Source: Takakia lepidozioides | Taxonomy: Eukaryota; Streptophyta; Takakiopsida; Takakiales; Takakiaceae | DNA length: 64,000 nucleotides | Assembly (NCBI GenBank): GCA_030704615.1 | Contig: CM060734.1 | Coordinates: forward strand, 58,420,042-58,484,041 | Direction of reading: 5' to 3' | Part shown: piece by piece, positions 26,201 to 37,205 of the stretch | Numbering within the stretch: position 1 is the stretch's first letter | Layout of the letters: each line of letters starts with the position of its first letter | Made by a program: the position numbers and the translations under genes | The notes under the pieces: generated by a model | What the model saw: only the letters and a program-made list of their open reading frames with translations | Told to the model about the DNA's origin: nothing | Databases searched by the model: none

Positions 26201-29200
26201 GTGTGGATCATGTCTTCACTCTAAGCCAGATTATCCAGGGAAGGAGAAAAGAAGGGAAACCCACTTTTGTATTCCTCTTGGATGTCAAAAAGGCTTATGA
26301 CACAGTGTGGAGAGACGGTCTATGGTTATGTCTATGGCCTATGGCTCCAACTCTGGTGATGTGGGATAAAGGGAAATATGTGGAGAGTTGTCCATAACTT
26401 CCGGGAAGTCGTTGCAGACTTCCGGCTATCATTCCGAAGGTTCGCGATTGGGCGAGGATTCCGAAAATGTATGCTTACACCAAAAATTGTGTCACTGTTA
26501 ACGGATAGAAGTCTATCTTCTTTGTCATAGATCAAGGTGTAGCTCAAGGATGTACCCTCTCCCCTCTGCTCTTCAATGTTTCCATCGATCAACTCCTCGA
26601 GGATGTGGAAAGTGAGGGATTTGGGTTAAGGGTGGGTGATGCCACTTCCCTGAACTTGTTTCCAGTCTGTGACCTGGGGGTGGACATCATGGATGACCTC
26701 AAGGGTCTACCCACTCCTGGCACTAGACTGAAATTTAAACCCAGGGCGGGAAGCCTACCTTTGAACAGCAAACAGAAGCAGAGAGGAAAGGGAGAGTGCC
26801 ATTGCCCGTTGTGTGGGCAACCTGAGGACAATATTCATTTTCTCATTCATTGTCCGGGGTTCTCTCACCAGCGAGACGCTCTCTTCAAATCTATCAAGGG
26901 AATTTGTGCCTGTACCTCTGTTTACCAACTTTGAAAGTCTCGAGGCTGAGCCAAAAGCCCAGGCCCTTTTGGGGCAAACCACACACAGCAGGTTGATACT
27001 TGTGTAAAGGGATTTCTAGAGGATATCTGGAAAAGCCGGATCAATTGTTTATTCCAAGGTAAGTCTTACTACCGGTGTCGGCCCCTGACAAAGGTAGGTT
27101 CTGTCCCTTTGTGTTCCGCTCAAACTGGGCGTGGGGTCAATGGCCACAAGGCTACGGCAAACAACGTCTTATGAATACATTCTCTCTGGTAGGGGTCACC
27201 GGCCACAAGGCTATGGCAATCAATGTCTTATGAGTACATTCTCTCTCTGGTGGACAATAGGTCCATAGAAGGCCCTTGGCAGTGGACTTGTGAAGAAGCC
27301 AAACTGGGGAATGGTCCATTGTAGATTATCTCATAGTGGATAAGGAGTTGTTCCCCCACTGTGCCAAAGTGGGGGTTGATAGAACCGACATTTTGGGTCG
27401 TCTAACCACTTTCTTGCATGGAATGAGATCAAAGGTGTTTTCTTAACACCAGCTGTGAAATGTTCGATTCAAAGTGGCGCATAAAAAAATTCCAGAAGGA
27501 AGAGGTCCAGACAGAATATGTCCATACCTTAAGTGAGGCTCTTCGTCACTTGATCCATTCACTCCAAGACCTCTCTTCCTGCTTAGGCAATGCAAGAAGC
27601 TAAGTCGAACAAGCTGTGGATTCTTGGGAGAGTTTCGTCACCTCTGCGGCTGGTAAAATCATTGGGCATGTGATAGAGCTGGCCTGCATGTCAGCATGTT
27701 CTAGAACAGCCAATGTGGCTGTTCAGGGCAAGGTCGGCATACCTCCTTAAGCTCTCAATGGGATGAAATTAAGGGTCAGATCGTGGGGTCAATTGAATCG
27801 CATGCCTAATACCAGATACCCTAAGATAAGCAACGCTATTTCTTGGAAGCAAGACTGTCCTGTTAAACAGGCGACTTGGCGGGAAAGGGTAGAAGAGATT
27901 TTCAAGTATCTGAATATCAGTTCAGAAGAATTGACCCTACTGGATGCAGCTGACCTCTAGAGGGTTGTGTCCGAAGTCATATGTGATGCCCAAAGACTGT
28001 CAGAAAATGAAGTCTAAAACTTCCCTGAACTTGTCTCCAGTCATGACATGGGCGAGGACCTTAAGGATGATCTCAAGGGCCTCCCTACCCTTGGCACTAG
28101 ACTGAAATTTAAACTCAGGGCGAAGCCTACCTTTGAACAAAAAACAGATGCAGAGAGGAAGAGGAGATTGTAATTTCCTGATGTGCTGGCATCCTGAGGA
28201 CAGTATCCATTTTCTGATACATTGTCTGGGATATTCTCACAAGAGAGGGACCCTCTTCAGGATCATCAAGATCACTGTCCCAGCACCTCTGGTCACCAAC
28301 TTTCAGAATCTTGAGGCTGAGCCTATAGCCCTGGCCCTGTTGTGGTCTGACTTTTGGGCTGCTCGCACACAGCAGATTGATGCTTGTGTGAAGGGCTTTC
28401 TAAATGATATCTGGAAAGTCTGAACTCACTGTTTATACCAGGGTAAGTCACACTCCTGGAGTGAGCCCCTCACAAAGGTAGTTTCTGTTCCCTCTTGCTC
28501 CGCCCAAACTGGGTGCGGGGTCTATGGCCACAAGGCTATGGCAAACATCTTATGAGTACGTGTTCTCTCTGGTTGGTGGCCACGGCTATGGCAAATATAG
28601 TCTTATGAGTGGATTCTCTCTCTGGTGGGTGTAAACCCCACAGCTCTGGGAAGGTCCCATTGCCTTTGATCGGTACTGCTGGACAGAGAGGTCCCTTCAC
28701 AAGGGCTATTATGAACTCACTCCTGAATGCCAGTAAGCTTGCTAACCTACTGTCACTGTAGGTGGTAATGTGGTGCATTATACCGGCAATGGGGGGCTCA
28801 ACGGCAGACTACACCAAGAATGCACTGCGCTTTATTGTGTTCTTCCAGTATCTTCCGCGCTTATTTCGTATTTTCCCTCTGACATCTCAGATGGTGAGAA
28901 CAACGGGGGTGATATTGGAGACTGCATGGGCAGGTGCTGCCTACAATCTCCTGCTCTATCTGCTCGCCAGCCATGTGAGTTCCTCTCTTTCAAACCCCAG
29001 TGGCTGACCTTCTGACATGGTCTTGCCTCTCCAAGTTTTTGACAGGTACTTGTGAATAGACAAAAAGTACGTTAAACTTTACTGCCTTAAACAAGGCAAG
29101 GATTAAATGTTTGACCAAGGTCCGACATCATATGCTTCTCTTTCCGGAGATGACAAAGTAGATGGTGAAATACTGGAGTCTTTTAAGTTGTTGAATTCCT

Positions 29201-32200
29201 TTCCCCAGGCATAGTAGGCCTCAATACATGAGACTTTGTGGAGGACTGGGTAGTTTTGAGAAGCCAAGTTTATGTGCAAGTTGAGTATATGCTCAATATT
29301 TCTTGATCCATTTAGGTGATGTCATGGAAATCCTGGTGGTTGTTGGGTCAAACTTTCATATGGTCATCTCCTGATCAGCTGTTGAGAGCAACAATTTACA
29401 TTAGAAGGGCCGTGGTGGGATTATGCTATCTAGTAAAGATATGGGAGTTGTGGGTCCCTATAGCACAGAAGACGACTTGAATTCATTGGTCTGAGTAGCC
29501 AGGCAGATCCAGGTAATCATGATGGACAAAAGCTTATGTCAATATGGTGGTTGACGATTTGTTATATTTCTTCCTGTAAGGTGGTTAGTACATGCAGTTC
29601 TAAAGTGGTTACACAAGATTGACCATTAAAGGTGACTGTAAGCCCTTGGAAGAGAACCCTGACAATCGATAGGGGATCGTGTTAACGTTCAGATGGGTTT
29701 ATGCCTGCAGGTAGTTGGTGCGTGCTGGTACTTGCTGGCTGTTGAGCGACAAGATACATGTTGGAGGCAAGTGTGTGCTCTTGAGCAACCGCTTTGTCAT
29801 AAATCATACTTTGACTGTGGCTCTCTTCGCGATAATTTCGAATATCGTGATGAGAGGTCAAGTTGGGCAAATAGTACGAGTGTGAACGCTTCTTGTAATT
29901 TGGGAACGACCTCATCTCCATCTTTTTTCCAATTCGGAATCTATCAAAATGCACTTACAAACAATATCACGACGACCCAAATCAAATTTCTAAACAAGTA
30001 CTTCTACTGCTTGTGGATGGGCTTGCTAAACTTGAGGTAATCCTTCAATGCTTTTTGAGTTTCAGTTTATGGTTCATGGCACCCACAGACTTTTAATGTT
30101 TCTAAGTCAAGCAAGGAGACAACCCAATTGCTGCCATATTTGGAGGCTAGTTGAAAAGAGTGCCAAGATTGACTAACCAAGGCAGCTCAGCATTTTGCAT
30201 AGATTGTCATCAGTTAGATTGAGTTTGATCCTGTATGCTTCTAACTGAATGTTTTGCCTCGGTGGTCTTCTGCAGTTCTCTGGCACAGACCCTACAAGTT
30301 AGCACCTCTATGTGGGAAATTTTATTCACCATAGTCATTATCATTGTGGGCTTACTCCTCTTTGCCTTCCTCATAGGCAACATGCAGGTGAGGCGCACCT
30401 TCTATCACACTCCCTGTGTGCCTGTCAAGTGCAGTCTTTTTTTATTCTGAACAATCATGATGAGAGTTGAGTCTTATGTGGCACTTGTGGGAGTGTTTGA
30501 GGGATCGGTGTTTTATATTCATGCCTTTTGTGCCTTGGCTGGTAACAGACATATCTGCAATCTCTGACAGTGAGATTGGAAGAGATGAGAGTAAAACGAC
30601 GAGACACAGAGCAATGGATGAAGCATCGTCAACTGCCTCGGGAATTAGTTGAGCGAGTTCGCCGCTATGACCAATATAAGTGGGTGGCTACTCGTGGGGT
30701 TGATGAGGAGGTTCTTGTTCAGACCCTACCATTGGACCTGCGGCGGGATATCAAGCGTCACCTGTGTCTTGATCTTGTTCGACGGGTATGGTAGTCTATA
30801 TTATGTGGTGAAGATGTCGACAATGGTTTCATTGGAAAGGATGGGCAGACTTGGATGAGTTCAACAGTGGCAGAGCATGACTACCATAGAGCTTTGGGGT
30901 GGTCACTTCATCTTTGTGGGCACACCCATTGACAATTCTTTTGTTGCCAATGGCTGCTGATGGATGGGATATGCTAGCTAGGATCTTTGTTGAATGTCAA
31001 GCAGGACTTCACTCTTTTCGTGTGTTTTGTTGGTCTTGTAGTCTGGGAATTACCATGGAAAGCATGAGACGTATACTGAACTCATGCACTAACCATGGTC
31101 ATCTTATCATTCAATGTTTGCTCTTGGATGCTAGTGCCAGCTTATGGAATAGAGCAGGAGTCGTCAAATATTCTGGTCAGAGTAAACTAGAGATCTGTTC
31201 CAGACGAAACCGAATTCGGGCCTCATATTCTGCCTTCTTCTTTCTTGGTTGTCATCCCTGCTCTTTTGTGTTCCAGGTCCCACTGTTTGATCAAATGGAC
31301 GACAGCCTGCTGGATGCTATGTGTGAACGCTTGAAGCCTGCCCTCGTCACAGAAGGCACCTATATTGTCCGTGAGGGCGATCCAGTGAATGAGATGCTCT
31401 TCATTATCCGTGGGCGCCTTGACAGTGTGACGACAAATGGTGGGCGTACTGGCTTTTTCAATTTTGGGACTCTAGGACCTGGAGACTTTTGTGGTGAAGA
31501 GCTACTTACGTGGGCCCTTGATCCCAAGCCCAGTCATCACCTCCCTACCTCTACACGTACCGTGCAGACATTGGTGGAGGTTGAAGCCTTTGCGCTATCA
31601 GCTGACGATCTTAAGTTTGTGGCCAGTCAGTTTCGGCGCCTTCATAGCAAGCAATTGCAACACACCTTCAGGTTTGCATCTTTTTGGTCTTCTGGACACC
31701 CTACAGTCTGTAAAGCTTTTTCTCCTGATTGTGCATGGCAAGAGTCAAGCACATTGCCAGAACAAAAATGACTGATTCACCAGTTTTTTTGGGTAGTATC
31801 CAGGCATTATACATGCATTATCCAAGCAGTAATAGTCTCAAAGCAATATGTTAGATGATGAAATATTCTGAAAAAGCCAGTTCCTTTGCTTCAGGTACTA
31901 CTCACACCACTGGCGCACATGGGCGGCATGCTTCATCCAGGCTGCATGGCGCCGATACCAAAGGCGAAGGCTGGCAGAGCTGCGGCGTAAAGAGGAAGAC
32001 TATAATTTGCAAGAGGCGATTGCTGCAGCAAATCGAGAGGCGAGCAAACCTAGCCTTGGGGCCACTCTCCTGGCTTCCCGATTTGCCACAAACGCGATGC
32101 GAGGGGTCCAGAGGTTACGAAGCATGCATGCAGCTGAAGTGTCGCGCATCTCAAATATTCCAAAACCCAGAGAGCCCGACTTCTCTGTTGACACCGAATA

Positions 32201-32201
32201 G
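23224..32201 (+). CDS. CNGC: Cyclic nucleotide-gated ion channel, complete, 8 coding exons
   Basis: CNGCs are plasma-membrane cation channels, often Ca2+-permeable, tuned by cyclic nucleotides and calmodulin. Exons: 23224-23288, 23577-24132, 28762-28974, 29711-30036, 30276-30387, 30549-30785, 31277-31671 and 31895-32201. They sum to 2,211 bases (736 residues), normal for the family, with GT-AG introns in frame. The N terminus has KKFVRFHSD; S1 lies near 98-120 (FVDPLFFYLPVV), S2 near 136-165, S3 at 190-207, S4 in exon 3 (ALRFIVFFQYLPRLFRIFPL), and S5 ends in LLASHVVGACWYLLAVE. The pore is WMGLLNLSSLAQTL and S6 is at about 398-424. The C-linker has MRVKRRDTEQWM and LPRELVERVRRYDQYKW. The CNBD (about 504-635) has EGTYIVREGDPVNEMLFIIR and the cassette GPGDFCGEELLTW. 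The IQ motif at 648-658 is FIQAAWRRYQR. Intron 2 (4.6 kb) carries LINEs. The filter triplet AQT is unusual next to GQN. Confidence 0.94.
24740..27255 (+). mobile_element. LINE copy A in CNGC intron 2 (endonuclease + RT, degraded)
   Basis: A non-LTR retrotransposon in the CNGC sense orientation. The APE-type endonuclease is seen as VLLGDFNARVGKG (about 25080-25120) and later GTSDHFLV (the SDH motif). RT follows with AGFRQDRGCVDHVFTLSQII, FLLDVKKAYDTVWRDGLW and GVAQGCTLSPLLFN. The tail carries a zinc finger CPLCGQPEDNIHFLIHC (CxxC...HxxxxC). The YxDD block is not found and many stops and frameshifts interrupt the frames, so it is dead. The 3' end carries a unit (ggccacaaggctatggcaa ... cttatgagtacattctctc) repeated twice. 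Confidence 0.8.
27256..28640 (+). mobile_element. LINE copy B in CNGC intron 2, internally deleted
   Basis: Begins in endonuclease sequence (around 27280-27420, matching 25240-25390 of copy A). It passes through a rearranged middle and ends in the zinc-finger tail (CWHPEDSIHFLIHC near 28170-28220) and the same repeated 3' tail unit. The tail is again doubled (about 28525-28570 and 28580-28625). It directly follows copy A and lacks the RT core. Confidence 0.75.
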
Positions 32202-32870
32202 CAGCACACATCTAATTAAGCAGTGAGTCTGTATTATAACAATGCTATAGGGACCTCAAAACAGCTAGCCAGCAGTGTTAAACTTACAGGAGCCAGAGGG
32301 CGGTCTGCTTCTCCAGCAGGTATATTCTGGCCTAGCTAGCAAGACATAGTTGCCTTGGTGATTTTGGGTGAGTTCTCAAGTGGAGAACTAAAAGAAAGAC
32401 ATTGATTTGGTGAAAGAAAGAGCGTAGCTCTGTGACAAGGTACACTGGGGGCTGGAGGGTTTGACTGCGGTCTCTAACCTCAAACCTCCCAGAAGCTGTG
32501 ACAGGGGATGGTCTGAATGCCATGGACAGTGAAGGGGTTCAGCATGGTAAGCATTTTGGTTGTGGTATGGGGCCATGGCAAAAGCAGGAGAGCTTAGGCT
32601 GCTCGCAACACCGAAAATAAGCTGGTGGCAGAGCACATCAACCTCGGCATTGTATTATAGTTTTCACTGTTCAAATTTCCCTCTCTAGTTTAGGTTATTA
32701 CCACATTTTGTTATCCCACTGTCATGCTATATGGTCTTGAGATTGTGTGCGATGATGACAGCTGTATGTGCTGAGATAAGTAAAAAAGCACTAGGACTAA
32801 ATGACTGCACCAAGATGGAGAGAGAGAGACATGTATTCATTGACAGTTCCTTGTGGATGTATTCTTTGAT
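32202..32870. other. CNGC 3' flank
   Basis: No gene. The CNGC 3' UTR and polyadenylation region should lie here; I do not assign a signal. A ga-rich run at 32815-32830 precedes the next LINE. Confidence 0.35.
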
Positions 32871-32874
32871 GTGT

Positions 32875-34075
32875 GACAATTGAGAACTTATCCACAAGGG
32901 ATTGCTGTATGAGCACAGTATCTGGCTGAAATTGAAATTGAAAGGTGGCGTGAATACGAAGGACTTATTTGTGGGTTGTGTTAGTGCTGACGCAGACAAA
33001 GCCTTTGAAGGAGTAGAACCAGACTGTGCTAAGTTCCTCGCCAAAGGTAAGGTGGTCTTCAGGGGTGACTTCAATGCCAGAGTCGGCAAAGGTCTTTATC
33101 AGGCTGATATCATTGGGCCTTTTGGTGAGGACGAGCCGAGTTCTAATGGTAGACGGTTAATAAACCATCTGGAAGAACTTCAGCTTTTGACCTTAAATAA
33201 TAGGTGAAAAGGAGACCAATTGCAGTGGATTCGTGAGGAAGCCCAAACTTGGGAATGATCCATTGTGGATTATATCATAGTGGATAAAAATTTGTTTCCC
33301 CAGGGTGCCAATGTGTAGATCGACAGAACTGATATCGGTGCCTTTGACCACTTCAAGGTTTGGACTGAGATCAAAGGTGTTTCCCCAACACTAAGAGATC
33401 CGTGAAACATTCAATTCGGAAGTGGTGCACAGAAAAATTCCAAAATGAAGAGGTCAAGGCCGAGTGTGTCCGGTCCTTGCAAGAGGCTCTCCCTCACTTT
33501 GTCCATTCACTCCAAGACCAATCTTGCTTTGGCAATGTGAGAAATGAAGTTGAAAGAGTGATGGATTCTTGGGAGAGTTTTGTCTCCTGTATGGCTGAAC
33601 AAGATCATTGGGAGGAAACTAATTGTCTGCGGTAGAGCTGTTAATTGGTGGACCGATGAGATCAAACTCAAGAGAGAGACGAGCCCTCTGTAGAAAGTGT
33701 TGCAATTTGAAAGCCAACAAATAATTGTGGACTAGGTACTAGATCTGCAAAGATATCAATCAACTTATATGTTCTCAGAAGAAATTATATTGGGACAAGT
33801 TATATAGTGAAATAAACTACAACCACCATGGTGGTAACAAGAGATTCTGGCTGGAACTTCAATGTGTGTACAAGCCAAAAAAATTGCCAGCAAGTACAAG
33901 CGCTGAGGACTACTAAGGGTGAAATGGTGACTTCAACCGTCGATATTGTCAAAACCTTTTAACTCACTACAGTCTCCTGGACAGAAACTCTAGGTCTAAC
34001 AGTGAGGGGTCTTTTGAAGAATGAATGGACATAGTTGGAAAAACTGTTTCTATGAATCAAGACAGCCCGGATTAT
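32875..34075 (+). mobile_element. LINE copy C, endonuclease-region fragment
   Basis: Matches copy A from its endonuclease start (IWLKLKLKGGVNTKDLFVGC) through FRGDFNARVGKGLYQADIIG to the region downstream of the endonuclease (about 33,990). It has several stops and single-base shifts. RT and tail are absent. Relative to copy A it has lost the segment encoding YMPTEGTL. Confidence 0.75.
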
Positions 34076-34296
34076 ATTTTAAAGACTAAGGTACTGAATT
34101 CTGTAACCAATTCATGGAGGTGGTGTGTTTCAATGCAAAATCTTGGTAGAGAAGTTTTTATTGTGACAAAATCAGACATCCTTACATAAAGATTGCCTAC
34201 TCAACATATATTAATAAATTGGAATATCGTATTCACACATGAAAAAGAACTTGGCTAATTGTACTATATAGTAATTACCTGTTGGTAGCTATCGTC

Positions 34297-34834
34297 CTAT
34301 GGACCATTTCCAGTTTCAGAGCACCATGAGACTGGATATTTAGTTTTACCATCCGATGGATCAACGTACGGATCTGTACAAGTCACACACATATTTCCAG
34401 TTTCAAGTAGATAAAATGTATATTGCTGAGTGCCACACTGTATTATACCATATGACTTGGAATCCCAAAGCGGTTGATTTAACCCATCATAAACCACAAG
34501 GTTTCCGTCGTCTTGCGCAACCATGTAACAATAGAAACCGTGACCACTAGTGTTTGAGGCCCATATGGGTTTCATCCCGTCATAATGAGTGTCATACAAC
34601 ACCAAATTACAGTCATCTTGCATATCTAAGGTATAGTGTCCGTTAGAAATTGCATATCCTGCTTGCATCATCCAATACCCATCCATTGTACGCATAAAGA
34701 GTAATGTCATAACCGTCATAATCATCCCCATGACTTTGCTCATACCAACAAGAGTCTCCATATTTTAAAGTGCTAGAAAGATATAATCTAACGTCCACTA
34801 GACGAGGTCCAATGAACGTATGATTGTAGAACTT
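34297..34834 (-). pseudogene. GNA/bulb-type (mannose-binding) lectin domain, 5'-truncated
   Basis: A minus frame ending at 34297 encodes one B-lectin domain. It shows GYAISNGHYTLDMQDDCNLV, then QDDCNLVLY and QDDGNLVVY, two good copies of the QxDxNxVxY mannose-site motif. A degenerate third repeat (LLETGNMCVT) follows. Such lectins bind mannose-type glycans, usually as secreted or cytosolic defence or storage proteins. The upstream segment reads in another frame as LYLSSTLKYGDS, which also looks lectin-like, so a frameshift near 34,740 is likely. No signal peptide is seen: the gene runs directly into LTR sequence at about 34,835. I read it as a host gene cut by a retroelement. Confidence 0.6.
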
Positions 34835-34918
34835 GTCGTGCGCATACGTATCGCTACACAACTACATCGCTGTCCAAACTACACCACACATATATGCACA
34901 ATAAAGTAGTCTGCCACA
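34835..34918 (-). repeat. Second LTR start fragment next to the lectin
   Basis: About 84 bases nearly identical to 35274-35357, the first part of the adjacent LTR (about two mismatches). In minus orientation it begins TGTGGCAGAC one base after the full LTR ends. The result is a tandem LTR plus partial LTR junction. Confidence 0.65.
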
Positions 34919-34919
34919 A

Positions 34920-35357
34920 TGATTGAAAACTAAAATCACACTGTTGACACAAAAACACTCAATACAACACAATCACTCATTAAAACTACGAGTCGAGCCA
35001 GGGGCACCCCAAGCTATGGGGACTCCACCCCACAACATCATATTCTCCCTTTATAAGCACACTCAGATTCTAAGCAGTGAAGGAGCTCGGTCGTGCAGGC
35101 TCAACTCGAGAGAGATGAGCCGCACGACTGACGCTCTCGTGAAGATAAGATGGTTCAGGTGTCAAGCTAAACTTGACACCTGACTTAACACTTGAACTAA
35201 ATCCAAGTGTTAAATACAAATAACTAGATTTATTCTAGTTAGTTTCACACTGTGTTTATTTAACTTGACAGCTGTCGTGCGCATACGTATCGCTACACAA
35301 CTACATCGATGTCCAAACTACATCACACATATATGCACAATAAAGTAGTCTGCCACA
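34920..35357 (-). repeat. 3' LTR of family A minus copy
   Basis: In minus orientation it begins TGTGGCAGAC directly after a G-rich tract and ends TTTTCAATCA, so TG...CA over 438 bases. About 165 bases of it (35105-35270) recur at 55710-55876 in the same orientation, the remnant of the 5' LTR. It contains two palindrome-like stretches (tcaggtgtcaag...cttgacacctga and aacacttg...caagtgtt). Confidence 0.7.
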
Positions 35358-35369
35358 ATCGCCCCCCTA
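35358..35369 (-). promoter_or_regulatory. Polypurine tract, family A minus copy
   Basis: On the minus strand, TAGGGGGGCGAT lies immediately before the LTR start TGTGGCAG. This is the expected place for the plus-strand DNA primer of an LTR retrotransposon. Confidence 0.6.
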
Positions 35370-35617
35370 GCTGGTGGATAGGTCCCTCTAACTCCAGATA
35401 GCTACAAGATGTAATAGCCACAGCCGTACTAAGTCCTCTATCACTGTCCCTATTGTACTCAAACTCTATAGACTAAGAGGCCGGGTACAAGAATAGCCCC
35501 ATCGTTAGTCGTCGTCTTGCAATCTGTGAACTTGAGCTAGGATCTCATGTGTTCAAGGTCTCCTAGTAGCTTGGCCTTGCATTTCTTGTTAGTTTTTCAT
35601 GGTTGTATCCACTCCCA

Positions 35618-36173
35618 CTATCCAATGCAATGCGGACATAACCAATCCCCATCAGGAACCATCTCAAGAGGTGGAGTCGAGCATCCCATATGCCAACCTC
35701 TAGAGCATCGATCACACACCAGCATGGTGGTTGCCCCTCTAGCAGACCCACACAACATACACCTCAAACTTGCAGGTACCACTGTTAGGTTTGGGTCAAT
35801 CCTGCCATCGACATTCGGAAGGTGACATAACGCACAATTACGCACATGGTCCTTCCAAGTTATGCCATCCCGACTCTCCAAGATCAAGACGCCTGAGGGC
35901 AATACCTCTCGAACCCTCAAAATAACACGTCGTGCAGTTACATCCAAGGTCGTAGAAGTAGTCTGCTGCAGATAGACATAGTCACCAGGGTTGAATCTTC
36001 GAACCCCAGGACGATAGCCCCTACCACGTATGGTAGCATACCTCAACGTATCACGATGTTGTGCACTGGCAAGGTTCTCGAAAGCCATGGGCATGACTTT
36101 CTTGAACAACTCTGCACGCTGATCACATACACGTGCCCACACGTCCGGATCGTCAAGGTTAAGAACTGTAGCA
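35618..36173 (-). pseudogene. Integrase C-terminal domain fused to a PHD finger
   Basis: The frame enters at the insertion junction and ends at a stop at 35618. The first part has VWARVCDQRAELFKKVMPMA, the post-core helix usual in Gypsy integrases. A small beta domain follows (YRPGVRRFNPGDYVYLQQ ... RVREVLPSGVLILESRDG) in the place of the GPY/F module. A short CALCHLP segment leads to a full C4HC3 PHD finger: CMLC, LVCDRC, GWHMGC, WLCPHC. PHD fingers commonly read histone H3 tails, so this one may steer integration to chosen chromatin, much as the chromodomain does in chromoviruses. The frame is intact over 185 codons, better kept than the rest of the element. Confidence 0.82.
36169..36173. 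repeat. Target site duplication, left
   Basis: TAGCA directly before the 5' LTR; the same five bases follow the 3' LTR at 47890-47894. Confidence 0.9.
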
Positions 36174-37185
36174 TGTTAGAGGACTGTCTGGGACTTAGAC
36201 ACTTATACGGGATCTGTAGGGTACCCTTAAGTTTTGTACAGACTGAGACCAACAGGAGCCTTAGGGGTGACAGCAGTGCACTGTAGAGGGGGGTTACACA
36301 GTCCGTCACAGTCCAACACAGCCCGTCACAGTCGTCACAGCCGACACAGCCACACAGCCAGTCACAGCCGACACAGCCACACAGCCAGTCACAGCCGACA
36401 CAGCAAGACACAGTCAACACAGCTCGTCACAGCCCAACACATCCATCACAGCCAACACAGCCCGTCACAGCCGACACAGCCACACAGCCAGTCACAGCCC
36501 GACACAGCCAAACACAGTCGCACAGCCAGTCACAGCCCGTCACAGTTTCACACAGCTGTCACGACCATAGGGAACGGAGAGCAGGACAGGGAACGACTGT
36601 GGGGAACAACACCTGCAAATGGAACATGTTAGTTCACGGACGACGGTTAGTGAGGGAAACGGTTAGAGCCACGGGTAGGAAGATAAAGCGAGAAGCAAGG
36701 ACTGAGAAGGGGGATTCTTGGAAGCACTTCGGACATCATTGGGGGAAAGGAAGAGGGAGCGGATCTCTGAGCAGAAAGATGGAGAACACGGAGTAGGAGG
36801 AGGAGGAGGTATTGAGGCGTAATGAACGCAGGCAGTAGAATTGTAATGTAGAGCAGATTAGAGACTCCATGGCTTCAGCCTGATACTTGATAAATATTAA
36901 TCTGATACACACTTCATACTCACACTGTGTAGAGAGATCTGAGTGAAGCTGTGGAATGAATGGATGAGTTGATGGAGCAAACTGATACTTAATTACCAGC
37001 AGTAAGGTAACTAGCTAACATGAATGCGGGAAGGAAAACAAATAGGAAACACCCCCATGATACACTAGCTGTAGGTCATGACTGATTGTTCTGAGCGGGC
37101 TGAGTACTTAGAGATTTTCAACTCTTCTATCTTGGAGTTTCCGCCTCGGATAGCGAAGGGATGGGTGAGTAAAAGCCGCGCGACA
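36174..37185 (+). repeat. 5' LTR of family B
   Basis: 1,012 bases, TG...CA. An internal CACAGCC-rich array (36300-36560) lies in what should be U3. The final block (gcctcggatagcgaaggg ... aaaagccgcgcgaca) is nearly identical in the 3' LTR. Confidence 0.92.
36296..36560 (+). repeat. CACAGCC array in the family B 5' LTR
   Basis: About two dozen CACAGCC or CACAGTC cores spaced 8-11 bases apart (cagtcacagc, cgacacagcc, cccgtcacag). The matching array in the 3' LTR (47008-47262) differs by block insertions and deletions, as expected of a replication-slippage-prone repeat. Open frames across it (Ser-Gln-His-rich) are repeat artefacts. Confidence 0.85.
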
Positions 37186-37187
37186 TT

Positions 37188-37205
37188 TGGCGACCATACT
37201 GGGGA
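37188..37205 (+). promoter_or_regulatory. Primer binding site, family B
   Basis: TGGCGACCATACTGGGGA begins two bases after the 5' LTR. It starts with TGG, complementary to a tRNA CCA end. I do not assign the tRNA species. Confidence 0.7.

Noticed and set aside
34297-34761. Lectin receptor kinase
   Set aside because: No transmembrane or kinase sequence is found near the lectin domain on either side.
35105-35270. Hairpin-rich LTR segment as a microRNA precursor
   Set aside because: The palindromic pieces are short separate inverted repeats shared by both LTRs; there is no long stem typical of plant pri-miRNAs.
36296-36560. CRISPR-like regular short repeats
   Set aside because: The units are 8-11 bases with no unique spacers, lie in an LTR and are duplicated at the other LTR. 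They are a tandem repeat in a eukaryotic retroelement.
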